A stretch of DNA of 64,000 nt from Bacteroidales bacterium KA00344 (GCA_001552765.1 KQ959425.1:81350-145349); one strand, 5' to 3'. Positions 1-8,909 are shown, counted from the first letter of the stretch. Notes: generated by a model not told the origin, from the letters alone. Made by a program: numbers and translations.

Positions 1-329
1 AGCCTTGTCGCAATGCCAATAGATACTCAATTGCGAATAACCGAATGGTGGGCAAAACAGCATTGTTTTAAAACGTTCTGAGTATCAGCAAACTACGAAA
101 ATCACTAATTTTACGATATTCAGACAGAAAACAAATTTGTTTCAGAATAAGCGAATTTTAAAGCATACTTTGTAAATAAAAATACAAGTCGAAATACGTG
201 TAACTCATGGAGGGTAATCAGCTTAGCAAAGACAAGGAACTATCATTATTTCTCCGTGAGAAACTATTTTAAAATGAAATTAAATTATAAAAACTATTAA
301 ATGCAATGTAGTTTTTTAAACTTTATTGG
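1..329. other. gene-free left edge of window
   Basis: I see no credible gene here. A 14-base perfect palindrome (AAACAAATTTGTTT) lies at 129-142, about 190 bases before the tetR promoter; it could be an operator, but nothing ties it to a protein. The first 40 bases (AGCCTTGTCGCAATGCC and on) resemble the units of the 22-base intergenic repeat family found elsewhere in the window, so a degenerate copy may be cut by the window edge. Confidence 0.5.
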
Positions 330-337
330 TATCTTTG
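330..337 (+). promoter_or_regulatory. promoter -7 box of tetR gene
   Basis: TATCTTTG matches the Bacteroidota -7 consensus TAnnTTTG. It lies 28 bases before the ATG at 366. An AAAGGAGG ribosome binding site follows at about 353-360. No clear -33 TTTG is seen. Confidence 0.6.
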
Positions 338-365
338 TAAATCAAGTAGACAAAGGAGGCTTTTT

Positions 366-1001
366 ATGAACAAATCTAACACACCTACAGAATATCGGCA
401 GGAGCTGCGCAGCAAGATTCTCAATACTGCATCGGAACAGTTCCGCACCAAAGGCATAAAAGCCGTAAAAATGGATGACATAGCCGGCACCCTTTCCATC
501 TCCAAACGTACGATGTATGAGATTTATGAGAACAAGGAACAGTTGCTCATGGAGACCGTCAAGGAAGATCATCAAAAATTTGAAGACCAAATGCAGGCTT
601 ATCTTGCCGGAGGCAAACGAAATGTGATTGACACCATACTTGCCTTCTATCGCCTGAAGATGAATGCCCTGTCGAAAGTGACTCCACTGTACTATACAGA
701 GCTGCAACGTTACCCTGAAGTTATACAGTGGATGGAACAGAAACATCTACAACACGAACACGAAGAACAGTCGTTTTTCCAGCAAGGTATCGAGGAAGGG
801 TATTTCCGTCCGGATGCCGACTATGAGTTGCTGTGCAACGTGAGTACCGGCATAATGACCTATATTATGGAAAATCAGCTCTATAAGCAATATGACCTAA
901 AGGAAATATTCCGGAATGTCAGTATGCTTTTTCTGCGTGGGTTGTGCACACAGAAGGGAATTTGCGAGTTTGATAGTCAAATGGAAAAGATGGACAAGTA
1001 G
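366..1001 (+). CDS. TetR/AcrR family transcriptional regulator
   Basis: A 211-residue protein of the usual TetR size. Residues about 15-60 form the N-terminal DNA-binding helix-turn-helix: a helix with ILNTASEQFRTKG, then MDDIAGTLSISKRTMYEIYENKEQL, the typical recognition helix and following YxxF/YxxY-like turn. The C-terminal 150 residues are an all-helical ligand and dimer domain with no recognisable ligand signature. The start is supported by AAAGGAGG a few bases upstream. It is transcribed alone and closed by a strong hairpin, so its target is not evident from neighbours; the next operon encodes a decarboxylase. The family usually represses efflux or lipid genes, but here the target is unknown. 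Confidence 0.85.
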   Translation: MNKSNTPTEYRQELRSKILNTASEQFRTKGIKAVKMDDIAGTLSISKRTMYEIYENKEQLLMETVKEDHQKFEDQMQAYLAGGKRNVIDTILAFYRLKMNALSKVTPLYYTELQRYPEVIQWMEQKHLQHEHEEQSFFQQGIEEGYFRPDADYELLCNVSTGIMTYIMENQLYKQYDLKEIFRNVSMLFLRGLCTQKGICEFDSQMEKMDK

Positions 1002-1028
1002 TTTCATAATATATCTTATTTTTTAGAC

Positions 1029-1075
1029 ACAAAGCGTGCCGCAAACAATGGATGGTTGCGGCACGCTTTGTTTGT
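1029..1075 (+). terminator. rho-independent terminator after tetR gene
   Basis: A perfect 16-base inverted repeat (1029-1044 with 1056-1071, arm ACAAAGCGTGCCGCAA) with an 11-base loop is followed by TTTGT. It separates the regulator from the decarboxylase operon. Confidence 0.8.
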
Positions 1076-1208
1076 CATACACAGGAAACCTTAAAATCAA
1101 ACACATTTTTTCTCCCACGCTCCTATCTTCAAAACATCTTCGATGCTTGGCTGAATGTTCTATAACAATATTTTAAGTTGTAAATACAACTATATCGAAT
1201 TTTATTCG

Positions 1209-1216
1209 TACTTTTG
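1209..1216 (+). promoter_or_regulatory. promoter -7 box of mmdA operon
   Basis: TACTTTTG fits TAnnTTTG. It sits 40 bases before the ATG at 1256. The last three bases form the TTG that begins the longest open frame, so that longer frame cannot be the real protein. Confidence 0.55.
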
Positions 1217-1255
1217 CAATCTATAGATAAACAAAAAGAACAACAAGATACAATT

Positions 1256-2821
1256 ATGAGTAAGCAAACAGAAAAGATTAAAGAGCTTGTTGCCAAGCGC
1301 GAGGAAGCTCGTCTTGGAGGTGGCGAAAAGGCCATTGAGAAACAGCACGCACGTGGCAAATACACAGCGCGCGAGCGTATCGAAATGCTTGTAGACAAGG
1401 ACAGTTTCGAGGAGTATGATATGTTCAAACTCCATCGCTGCCATAATTTTGGTATGGAGAAAAAACGTTTTTTGGGCGATGGTGTCGTTACCGGGTCGGC
1501 TACCATAGACGGCCGACTGGTATATGTATATGCCCAAGACTTCACCGTGAACGGCGGCTCACTGTCGGAAACAATGGCCCAGAAAATATGCAAGGTGATG
1601 GATATGGCCATGCAAAACGGTGCTCCGATGATCTGTATGAACGACTCCGGAGGTGCGCGCATTCAGGAAGGCATCTCTGCGCTGGCCGGCTATGGTGAGA
1701 TTTTCGAGCGCAACATCCTCGCTTCGGGTGTGATTCCGCAAATCAGTGCCATTCTCGGCCCATGTGCCGGTGGTGCCGTTTATTCTCCGGCTTTGACTGA
1801 TTTTATACTCATGACCGAAGGTACAAGCTATATGTTCCTCACCGGACCGAAGGTTGTGAAGACCGTGACGGGTGAGGAGATTGACTCCGAACATCTCGGA
1901 GGAGCCAGCGTGCACGCCAGCAAGAGTGGCGTGACCAGTTTCACGGCCAAAACAGAAGAAGAAGCCATGAAGCTGCTGAGGAAGCTTCTAAGCTACATTC
2001 CGTCTAATAACACAGAAGAAGCTCCCCGTGTGGAATGTACCGACCCGATAGACCGCAAGGAAGATTTGCTGAACGAAATTCTGCCCGACGACCCCAACAA
2101 GGCATACGATATGTATAAGGTGATCACCGCTGTGACCGACAACGGAGAGTTCTTTGAGGTGCAACCCAAGTTTGCCAAGAACATTATTACCGGCTTTGCC
2201 CGCTTCAACGGTCAGAGCGTGGGTATCGTGGCCAATCAGCCTACAGCCTATGCCGGCGTGCTCGACGTGAATGCCAGTCGCAAGGGCGCACGCTTTGTAC
2301 GTTTCTGCGATGCTTTCAATATTCCGATCGTAAGTCTAGTAGACGTTCCCGGATTCCTGCCCGGTACCGGTCAGGAATACAATGCCGTGATTCTGCATGG
2401 TGCACAGTTGCTTTATGCCTACGGTGAAGCCACCGTGCCCAAGATTACCATCAACCTGCGAAAGAGCTATGGCGGCTCACACATTGTGATGGGATGCAAG
2501 CAGCTCCGTGCCGACCTGAACTTCGCCTGGCCAACTGCCGAGATTGCTGTTATGGGTGCTTCGGGAGCTGTAGCCGTGCTGTGTGGCAAGGAAGCCAAGA
2601 AAGTTAAGGAAGAAGGTGGCGATGTCAAGGCATTCCTCGCAGAGAAGGAAGACGAATACACGGAGGCATTTGCCAACCCGTATCAAGCTGCACAATTCGG
2701 CTATATCGACGATGTTATTGAGCCGCGCAACACCCGTTTCCGCATCTGTAGGGGACTGGCACAGTTGGCCAATAAGCGTCAGAGCCTGCCCAATAAGAAG
2801 CACGGGTGTATGCCTATGTAA
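1256..2821 (+). CDS. mmdA: methylmalonyl-CoA / propionyl-CoA carboxyltransferase subunit (decarboxylase alpha chain)
   Basis: A 521-residue carboxyltransferase with the two crotonase-like halves typical of acyl-CoA carboxylase beta chains and of the alpha chain of sodium-pumping methylmalonyl-CoA decarboxylase. Family signatures include KQHARGKYTARERIE near the N terminus, NDSGGARIQEG, GPCAGGAVYSPAL, VDVPGFLPGTGQEY, and RKSYGGSHIVM near the C terminus. It should move the carboxyl group of methylmalonyl-CoA to carrier-bound biotin, giving propionyl-CoA. The open frame continues upstream to a TTG at 1214, but that lies inside the promoter, so the ATG at 1256 (MSKQTEK) is chosen. A biotin carrier follows in the same operon; a biotin carboxylase does not, which favours a decarboxylase over propionyl-CoA carboxylase, although a carboxylase encoded elsewhere is possible. 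Confidence 0.9.
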   Translation: MSKQTEKIKELVAKREEARLGGGEKAIEKQHARGKYTARERIEMLVDKDSFEEYDMFKLHRCHNFGMEKKRFLGDGVVTGSATIDGRLVYVYAQDFTVNGGSLSETMAQKICKVMDMAMQNGAPMICMNDSGGARIQEGISALAGYGEIFERNILASGVIPQISAILGPCAGGAVYSPALTDFILMTEGTSYMFLTGPKVVKTVTGEEIDSEHLGGASVHASKSGVTSFTAKTEEEAMKLLRKLLSYIPSNNTEEAPRVECTDPIDRKEDLLNEILPDDPNKAYDMYKVITAVTDNGEFFEVQPKFAKNIITGFARFNGQSVGIVANQPTAYAGVLDVNASRKGARFVRFCDAFNIPIVSLVDVPGFLPGTGQEYNAVILHGAQLLYAYGEATVPKITINLRKSYGGSHIVMGCKQLRADLNFAWPTAEIAVMGASGAVAVLCGKEAKKVKEEGGDVKAFLAEKEDEYTEAFANPYQAAQFGYIDDVIEPRNTRFRICRGLAQLANKRQSLPNKKHGCMPM

Positions 2822-2858
2822 GTATTAGCTGAAAATTTTGATTTAGGAAACAATCAAT

Positions 2859-3008
2859 ATGGATAAAAATATATATGCAGCCATTGCCATGGCACTCTTT
2901 GAGTATCAAGGCAACAATGTTCATGACAAGGAACCCGGCGTCATCACCATTAAGCCTAAGCATACGATGTGGAACGCCAAATTCCTATCATTTACCGCTA
3001 AACCATAA
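2859..3008 (+). CDS. small OadG/MmdE-like decarboxylase subunit (49 aa)
   Basis: A 49-codon frame (MDKNIYAAIAMALFEYQ to FTAKP) lies between mmdA and the biotin carrier gene, 37 bases after the first and 6 before the second. A weak AGGA stands upstream. The pattern of an AAIAMAL helix, a VITIKP strand and a basic, tryptophan-containing end (KHTMWNAK) resembles the C-terminal end of gamma or delta chains and the short epsilon chain of sodium-pumping decarboxylases, which hold the complex together. That likeness is from memory of the family, not from a search. Its position inside the operon makes translation likely. No membrane segment is visible, so this is not a full OadG. Confidence 0.6.
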   Translation: MDKNIYAAIAMALFEYQGNNVHDKEPGVITIKPKHTMWNAKFLSFTAKP

Positions 3009-3014
3009 GAGAAA

Positions 3015-3452
3015 ATGAAAGAATTTAAATATACCATCGACGGAAAGGAATACAAGGTCGAAATCAGCGACATTAACGAAGAGACAAATGTTGCCAACGT
3101 ACAGGTGAACGGAGAGGCTTTCGAAGTGGAAATGGAGAAGCCGGCCGAGCCGGAGAAAAAGAAGGTGGAACTTGGCAAGCCTATGGCTGAAGACAGCAAA
3201 GGCGACGCCTCCACAGCTTCTGCGGACAGTGTGGACACGGGCAAAGCCATCAAGGCTCCGTTGCCGGGTACCATCACTGCCATCAATGTCAATGTGGGCG
3301 ACGAAGTAAAGACAGGCGACGCGCTTCTCGTTCTCGAAGCCATGAAGATGGCCAACAACATCGAAGCAGAACAAGACGGCAAAGTGACAGCCATCTGCGT
3401 AAAGGTGGGTCAGAGTGTCATGGAAGACGAAGCCCTCGTTGTCGTAGAATAA
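3015..3452 (+). CDS. mmdC: biotin carboxyl carrier protein of decarboxylase
   Basis: A 145-residue biotin/lipoyl attachment protein. The C-terminal domain (about residues 78-145) carries the EAMKM motif at 108-112, so Lys111 is the predicted biotinylation site. The N-terminal 40 residues form a small beta-rich domain, joined by an acidic, alanine- and proline-rich flexible linker (about 40-77), which is the usual architecture of decarboxylase gamma or carrier chains. It accepts CO2 from the MmdA reaction. In the usual complex it passes CO2 to a membrane beta subunit that decarboxylates it and pumps sodium; that subunit is not next to it here. ATG at 3015 follows the small subunit by 6 bases, so translation is probably coupled. 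Confidence 0.9.
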   Translation: MKEFKYTIDGKEYKVEISDINEETNVANVQVNGEAFEVEMEKPAEPEKKKVELGKPMAEDSKGDASTASADSVDTGKAIKAPLPGTITAINVNVGDEVKTGDALLVLEAMKMANNIEAEQDGKVTAICVKVGQSVMEDEALVVVE

Positions 3453-3488
3453 ATCGATAGTATTTGGCCTATAAAGTCAATATAATTC

Positions 3489-3559
3489 AATTAAAACGAG
3501 ATGCTGACCACTCGTTCAGAGAATGATGAACAGATGACGAAAAACATCGCGTTTTAATT
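3489..3559 (+). terminator. inverted repeat after mmdC, possible terminator
   Basis: A 15-base arm AATTAAAACGAGATG (3489-3503) pairs with 3545-3559 with one mismatch across a 41-base loop. The A/T-rich stem base and lack of a long T run make terminator function uncertain. Confidence 0.4.
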
Positions 3560-3632
3560 TATAAATGAGTTCAAATGCATCCGATTTTGTGTGAAATCAT
3601 GCAAAATCGGGTGTGTTTCCAATAAAATTTTG

Positions 3633-3640
3633 TACCTTTG
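3633..3640 (+). promoter_or_regulatory. promoter -7 box of GT5-like / lipoprotein operon
   Basis: TACCTTTG fits the TAnnTTTG consensus and lies 31 bases before the ATG at 3672. No convincing -33 element is visible. Confidence 0.55.
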
Positions 3641-3671
3641 TATTCAAATATTAACTTAGGAAAAATGTACA

Positions 3672-4487
3672 ATGGTCAAAAAAAAGGTTTTATTTATTAA
3701 TCAGGAGATAGCTCCTTATGTACCGGAGTCGGAAATGTCGATCATGGGACGTGATCTCCCTCAAAGCATGCAGGAAAGCGGATTTGAAATTCGCACTTTC
3801 ATGCCCAAATGGGGATCTATCAACGAACGGAGAGGACAGCTGCACGAGGTCATTAGACTATCAGGCATGAACTTGATTATTGATGATACCGACCACTCAT
3901 TAATTATAAAGGTAGCAAGTATACCGGTGTCAAGAATTCAGGTGTACTTTATCGATAACGAAGATTATTTTCTGCGTCGAAAGGCTATGACAGAAGATGA
4001 AAGCGGAATGGAATACCCGGACAATGGGGAACGCGCCATATTCTTTGCACGTGGAGTTTTGGAAACAGTTAAAAAACTGCGTTGGACTCCGGACATTGTA
4101 CACTGTCAGGGATGGATGGCGGCTGTAGTGCCTCTTTATATCAAGACGGCCTACCACGAAGACCCGTCTTTTGCCAAGTCGAAAGTGATTACATCGCTCT
4201 TCCATAACCAGCCGAAGACGTCATTGGGAGATAATTTCAAGCGATATGTAGAATTTCGGAGTGCTAAGGCCGATTTACTCAAGCCTTATGCAGAGAAGTT
4301 CGACTTCATGGAGTTAGGCAAGATGGCAATCGACTACAGTGACGGCATTATCGAAGCCGGACAGAACGTTAATCAGAAACTGGTAGAATATGCCACTTCG
4401 AAGAAGCTGCCGTTTCTTGCAAATCCCGGAAAGGATTATGCTTCAGCTTACGACGATTTCTACAATAAGCTTCTTGCTGAAGATTAA
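3672..4487 (+). CDS. glycogen synthase N-terminal-domain-like protein (GT5 half)
   Basis: A 271-residue protein resembling only the first Rossmann domain of GT5 glycogen/starch synthases: KVLFINQEIAPYVPESEMS at the N terminus, GRDLPQSMQESGFEIRTFMPKW, an ARGVLETVKKLRWTPDIVHCQGWMAA segment and a GIIEAGQNVNQ stretch. Full synthases are about 480 residues and have a second domain that closes the active site; it is absent here. The KTGG motif that binds ADP-glucose in GlgA is also missing, with PESEM in its place. Glucosyl transfer by this protein alone therefore looks doubtful. It is 44 bases upstream of a DUF4270 lipoprotein and probably cotranscribed. A role in envelope or carbohydrate sensing is only a guess. 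Confidence 0.75.
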   Translation: MVKKKVLFINQEIAPYVPESEMSIMGRDLPQSMQESGFEIRTFMPKWGSINERRGQLHEVIRLSGMNLIIDDTDHSLIIKVASIPVSRIQVYFIDNEDYFLRRKAMTEDESGMEYPDNGERAIFFARGVLETVKKLRWTPDIVHCQGWMAAVVPLYIKTAYHEDPSFAKSKVITSLFHNQPKTSLGDNFKRYVEFRSAKADLLKPYAEKFDFMELGKMAIDYSDGIIEAGQNVNQKLVEYATSKKLPFLANPGKDYASAYDDFYNKLLAED

Positions 4488-4531
4488 AATTATACTTTAT
4501 TTTACGTACAAAAACTTATACGCGTCACATA

Positions 4532-6055
4532 ATGAACTCAAAGTTTCTTGTGAGTATAGCTCTCGCCTGTCTTGCCTTTACGGCCTGCGATGACACAACT
4601 GATAATATAGGCACATCGCTGACAGAAGGCAACGATGGAGTTTCTGTTCAAACCGCTACGTTCGACGTGATCAGCCGTTCCGTTGCTGCGGACTCCGTAC
4701 TATCCCGCAACATCATCGGACATCTCGGAAAAGTGAGAGATCCGGAGACCGGCGCCTACATTACGGGGGATTTTATGGCCCAGTTTAACAACCTTGAGAA
4801 CTTCTCATTCCCTGCACTTGACAGTTTGGTAACCTATGATTCAGAGGGAAACCAAACGTTTGGAAACAAGGGAATCATAAAGGCTGACTCATGCGAAATC
4901 AGGCTATTCATAGACGGCTATTATGGAGATGACAAGCAAACCATGAAGCTCACGGCTTATGAGATGGGCAAAGCCATGAATGAAGACCAATTGTATTATA
5001 GCAATTTCGATCCTATCAGCAAAGGTTATATCAGAACCGATGGCGTCAGGAAAGATAAAGTGTACAATCTCATCGACTACAATGTGCCAAAGGAAAAGCG
5101 TGACACCAATTCATATACACCATGCATCACCATAAAACTTGACGAAGCATATACTGACAGGAACGCCAAAACCTATAATAATTACGGTGCATATGTGCTC
5201 CAAAAATATTACGATGCCCCGTCAAACTTCAAGAATGCCTATACGTTCAGAAATAATGTGGTGCCGGGATTCTTCTTCAAATTGAGAAGCGGATTGGGAA
5301 ATATGGCGAAAATTCAAACTTCGCAACTCAATGTTTATTTTAAAAATAAAGTTAGAAAGGCCTATACCGACAAGAGCAGTGGCACTGCAGTGACAGCATA
5401 TAAGGACACTATACTCAATCAAGTGGCTGTATTCTGGGGCACTGAAGAGGTGTTGCAGACAAGTACGATTACCAATGACAAACAAACCATTGGCAAACTT
5501 GTGGCTGATGAAAGCTGCACCTACCTGAAAACGCCGGCAGGAATATTTACTGAATTGACGTTGCCGGTGGAAGACATCTTGCAAGGTCATGCGACTGATA
5601 CAATCGTTTCTGCCAAATTAGTGTTGCCTAGACTGAACAACAACGTGAGCAGTGACTACGCTTTTGATGTACCTCAAAACATTCTCATGGTGCCGAAAGA
5701 TTCGCTCTATTCATTCTTTGAGAACAATAAAATATACAACAACAAAACTTCGTATGCTGCCAATTGGGCCTACAAAGGGAAGGCTCAGTCTGTCGACAAC
5801 AGCTATGTATTTCAAAACATTTCAGGCCTGATAAGTGCAATGAGTAATGTTAAGAACAAGTCGGAGAACTGGAATAAGGTAATATTGGTACCTGTGTCGC
5901 TGTCTACCACTCAAATATCCACATCCTATGGAGAAAAAAAGACAATCGTGACGAAGGTTAGCAACGATATGTCACTCACCAGCACACGATTGGTAAAAGG
6001 AACAGAGACTAACAGCCCCATCAAAATCAGTGTCATATATAGTAAAATCAAATAA
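4532..6055 (+). CDS. DUF4270 family lipoprotein
   Basis: A 507-residue protein with a lipoprotein signal: a short charged start (MNSK), a hydrophobic stretch and the lipobox ending FTACDD, so Cys19 should be acylated. The mature region opens with the DDTTDNIGTSL segment characteristic of the DUF4270 family of Bacteroidota outer-surface lipoproteins, and is otherwise beta-rich with no catalytic motif that I recognise. It follows the GT5-like gene by 44 bases and precedes a tiny gene by one base. Function is unknown. A surface or structural role is inferred from the lipobox and beta composition. Confidence 0.8.
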   Translation: MNSKFLVSIALACLAFTACDDTTDNIGTSLTEGNDGVSVQTATFDVISRSVAADSVLSRNIIGHLGKVRDPETGAYITGDFMAQFNNLENFSFPALDSLVTYDSEGNQTFGNKGIIKADSCEIRLFIDGYYGDDKQTMKLTAYEMGKAMNEDQLYYSNFDPISKGYIRTDGVRKDKVYNLIDYNVPKEKRDTNSYTPCITIKLDEAYTDRNAKTYNNYGAYVLQKYYDAPSNFKNAYTFRNNVVPGFFFKLRSGLGNMAKIQTSQLNVYFKNKVRKAYTDKSSGTAVTAYKDTILNQVAVFWGTEEVLQTSTITNDKQTIGKLVADESCTYLKTPAGIFTELTLPVEDILQGHATDTIVSAKLVLPRLNNNVSSDYAFDVPQNILMVPKDSLYSFFENNKIYNNKTSYAANWAYKGKAQSVDNSYVFQNISGLISAMSNVKNKSENWNKVILVPVSLSTTQISTSYGEKKTIVTKVSNDMSLTSTRLVKGTETNSPIKISVIYSKIK

Positions 6056-6056
6056 T

Positions 6057-6185
6057 ATGGCCGACAACTTCTTGGAAAAGCAAAGACAAGACTATGAATT
6101 GCGAAAGGCAGCTTGGCTGAACAATAAAAAGCGTATGCCCAAAGTGAAACGCAAATTGGAAAAGCCTGTTGATGAAAGTCTTTGA
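6057..6185 (+). CDS. small basic protein, 42 aa
   Basis: ATG at 6057 follows the stop of the lipoprotein gene by one base, and the frame ends just before a strong terminator, so the operon boundaries fit this short gene well. The product (starts MADNFLEKQRQDYELRK, ends KPVDESL) is highly charged, probably helical, and has no membrane segment or cysteine. From memory, short proteins starting MADN-Y/F-LEK are common in Bacteroidales and are sometimes labelled dehydrogenase without evidence; nothing here supports an enzyme. Confidence 0.6.
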   Translation: MADNFLEKQRQDYELRKAAWLNNKKRMPKVKRKLEKPVDESL

Positions 6186-6200
6186 AACCGTATAATACCG

Positions 6201-6245
6201 GAACGCTCTCTGAAAAATCCGTCTGAGGATATTCAGAGAGCGTTC
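6201..6245. terminator. bidirectional terminator between 6185 and pcrA
   Basis: A perfect 14-base inverted repeat (GAACGCTCTCTGAA at 6201-6214 with 6232-6245) lies between convergent genes. T tracts are modest on both sides. Confidence 0.7.
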
Positions 6246-6262
6246 TGACTTTGTAACAATGT

Positions 6263-8806
6263 CTACCCTATCACATTGAATCTTGCAAACTTCAACAGCA
6301 ATTGTTTCCGTCCGGTTGTATCAAATTCTACGGTGGCTTTGGCGTTCTCACCCACTCCTTCCACTTTGATTACAGTGCCTCGACCAAAGCGATGATGTTC
6401 TATTATCTGTCCCACCTGCAGTCCTGAGACCGGTCCCTGAGAAGATGCAGGGCTTGCTGAAGATGGATTTGCCGAAGCAGAAGATATGGAAGAAAACACT
6501 CTGCCACCATTGGTCATGGCTTGTGAGACACGTTTCCATCGCCCACTCTGTTTCAATTTCTGTTCGAATGTTGGAGAGAAAGGGTTTACTGCGGTTTCCG
6601 GACGACGTGGGGCCGTTTCCTTAGGCTTAGCATCGGCCATAAACTGACCTGCCACCGGACGTGAATTCTGCATTCTGTCACTCATCCGTCGATATTCCCT
6701 ATTCCATGACCCCGACCCCATATACGGGCGATTTATTTCATAATTATCATCCCAAGGACGGCGGACAGATTCATTATCATTGTCAAACCATCGGCCGGAA
6801 GAACGTCCGCTCTCCGTCCTAACCGTGATATATTTTTGGTCAATATCATTCAAAAAGCGACTTGGATTTACAAAACTATCCATCTTCCCGTAGAGCCATC
6901 GCGAGTGCGACCAGGTGAGATAGCAATGTTTTTCAGCACGTGTGATAGCCACATAAAGCAGTCTTCGCTCTTCCTCTAATTCCTTTGGCGTTCCCACAGA
7001 CAGCGTACTCGGAAATATATTTTCCTCCATCCCCACAATAAACACCGTAGGAAATTCCAATCCTTTGGCCGCATGAATGGTCATCATCGTTAGTTTATCA
7101 TCGGACCCATCATCGGAATCTATATCCGTCATCAAAGAAACGGTCGAAAGATAATCGCTCAATCCTACATGTTCGGCTTGATCATCTTCTCGCTGTCCTT
7201 GCACAAAGTCGGCTATGCCCGACAAAAGGGTATCAACATTCTGTCGTCGCCCATCTCCCTCTGCAGTTTTGTCGGATGCCAAGTCAGCCTTAATGCCTGA
7301 CTGTTCGATAATTTCATTTCCTAAGGTAAAAGCGTCGGTCGATTTACTTTTCTGCATGAACCCATTGATCAACGACTGAAACGCAGACAGTTTTCCCAAT
7401 GTACCTTTGTTCACATCCAACTGAAAATCAATTGGTTTGCATACTACTTCCCAAAAACTTACATGATATTGTTGGGCTGTATCAATAATTTTTTGCAAGG
7501 TTGTAGCACCGATTCCCCGTGTCGGATAATTGATAATTCGGCGGAAAGCCTCCTCATCGTCAGGATTGACAACCATCCGGAAGTAGGCAATGATGTCCTT
7601 GATTTCCTTTCGCTGGTAAAAACTCAACCCTCCATAAATGCGATAGTGCTTTCCCATATCCACTTCGGGCTTGCGCATTTCCTCCTCAAACGTTCGACTT
7701 TGCGCGTTGGTGCGATACAGAATTGCAAAGTCGCTCCATCGGCAATTTTCCTCACACTTGATGCGTTTGATCTCCCGGCACACCATCGCCGCTTCCCGCT
7801 TGTCAGATATTGTTTCAAAGACGGTCAGCTTTTCTCCTTCCTCGTTTTTGCTGAAAACTTCTTTGGGAATCTGTCTGGAGTTGTGTTTCATCAGTGAATT
7901 TGCGGCTGCGACAATGAGCTGAGTAGAGCGATAGTTCTGCTCCAGCTTAAAAAGTTTAGCTTCAGGATATATCTTATTAAAGTTCAGTATATTGTCTATC
8001 TTTGCTCCACGAAACGCGTAGATACTCTGATAGTCGTCTCCTACAACACAAATCCGACGATGCTCCTTGGTCAATAACGTTACAATTTGCTGTTGGGCAA
8101 AATTGGTATCCTGATACTCGTCTACAAAAACATACTGAAACCGCTCCGCATACTTCTTTCGAAGAGACTCGTCTTGTTGCAACATTCGATAGGTAAGCAC
8201 CAGCAAATCGTCGAAATCCATGGCGTTTGCCTGGCGCAGTCGCTGTTGGTAAGACATGTATATCTTATATATTTCGGGCATATTGCGATGTCGGTCACGA
8301 TTTCTCAAGTCGCCGTCCTCCGCATATTGGCTCGGCATACAGAGCCTATTCTTCGCCATCGAAATAGCCGAATGTACCGAAGCAGGCTTGTAACTCTTGT
8401 CGTCGAGACCCATCGTCTTCACGATATTCTTAATCAACGAGCGAGAATCCGTTTCGTCATAGATGGTGTAATCCGAATTATAGCCAATGCTTTGAGCCTC
8501 CACGCGTAATATGCGAGAGAATACAGAGTGGAATGTTCCCATTTGCAGGTGTCTCGCCCGCTCCTCTCCAACCAACTGTCCGATGCGTTGCTTCATCTCC
8601 CTGGCAGCCTTGTTGGTGAACGTGAGGGCAAGAATGTTCCATGGCTTCATCCCGTAATGTTCCAAGAGCCAAGCTATTTTGTAGGTAAGTACACGAGTTT
8701 TTCCTGACCCCGCACCCGCTATGACCAGTTGCGGACCGTCACAGTATTCCACAGCTTCGCGCTGACTGTCATTGAGTTGAGTTAGGAGTTCTTGGTCTGT
8801 CTGCAT
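6263..8806 (-). CDS. pcrA: UvrD/PcrA/Rep-type ATP-dependent DNA helicase
   Basis: An 847-residue superfamily 1A 3'-5' helicase. The Walker A motif GAGSGKT is at residues 31-37 after LNDSQREAV (Q motif). Then follow VFVDEYQDTN (motif II), VVGDDYQSIYAFRGA (III), LEQNYRST (IV), LTMMTIHAAKGLEFPTVFIVGMEE (V) and EEERRLLYVAITRAEKHCYLTW (VI). The last 50 residues (GQIIEHHRFGRGTVIKVEG to the end) match the PcrA C-terminal Tudor-like fold that contacts RNA polymerase. It acts in nucleotide excision and replication-conflict repair. It stands alone on the minus strand, convergent with the lipoprotein operon; no clear -7 box is seen in the 100-base gap upstream. Confidence 0.93.
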   Translation of the reverse strand: MQTDQELLTQLNDSQREAVEYCDGPQLVIAGAGSGKTRVLTYKIAWLLEHYGMKPWNILALTFTNKAAREMKQRIGQLVGEERARHLQMGTFHSVFSRILRVEAQSIGYNSDYTIYDETDSRSLIKNIVKTMGLDDKSYKPASVHSAISMAKNRLCMPSQYAEDGDLRNRDRHRNMPEIYKIYMSYQQRLRQANAMDFDDLLVLTYRMLQQDESLRKKYAERFQYVFVDEYQDTNFAQQQIVTLLTKEHRRICVVGDDYQSIYAFRGAKIDNILNFNKIYPEAKLFKLEQNYRSTQLIVAAANSLMKHNSRQIPKEVFSKNEEGEKLTVFETISDKREAAMVCREIKRIKCEENCRWSDFAILYRTNAQSRTFEEEMRKPEVDMGKHYRIYGGLSFYQRKEIKDIIAYFRMVVNPDDEEAFRRIINYPTRGIGATTLQKIIDTAQQYHVSFWEVVCKPIDFQLDVNKGTLGKLSAFQSLINGFMQKSKSTDAFTLGNEIIEQSGIKADLASDKTAEGDGRRQNVDTLLSGIADFVQGQREDDQAEHVGLSDYLSTVSLMTDIDSDDGSDDKLTMMTIHAAKGLEFPTVFIVGMEENIFPSTLSVGTPKELEEERRLLYVAITRAEKHCYLTWSHSRWLYGKMDSFVNPSRFLNDIDQKYITVRTESGRSSGRWFDNDNESVRRPWDDNYEINRPYMGSGSWNREYRRMSDRMQNSRPVAGQFMADAKPKETAPRRPETAVNPFSPTFEQKLKQSGRWKRVSQAMTNGGRVFSSISSASANPSSASPASSQGPVSGLQVGQIIEHHRFGRGTVIKVEGVGENAKATVEFDTTGRKQLLLKFARFNVIG

Positions 8807-8909
8807 TGTATATCGTCTATTTTAGAAGTAAAGGGGTGAAAACTTGCAAACAAAAATGGTGGCCTAAAGTATGATATGCCCCATTCTCCTTCACTTCTTC
8901 GTCTGTTCT

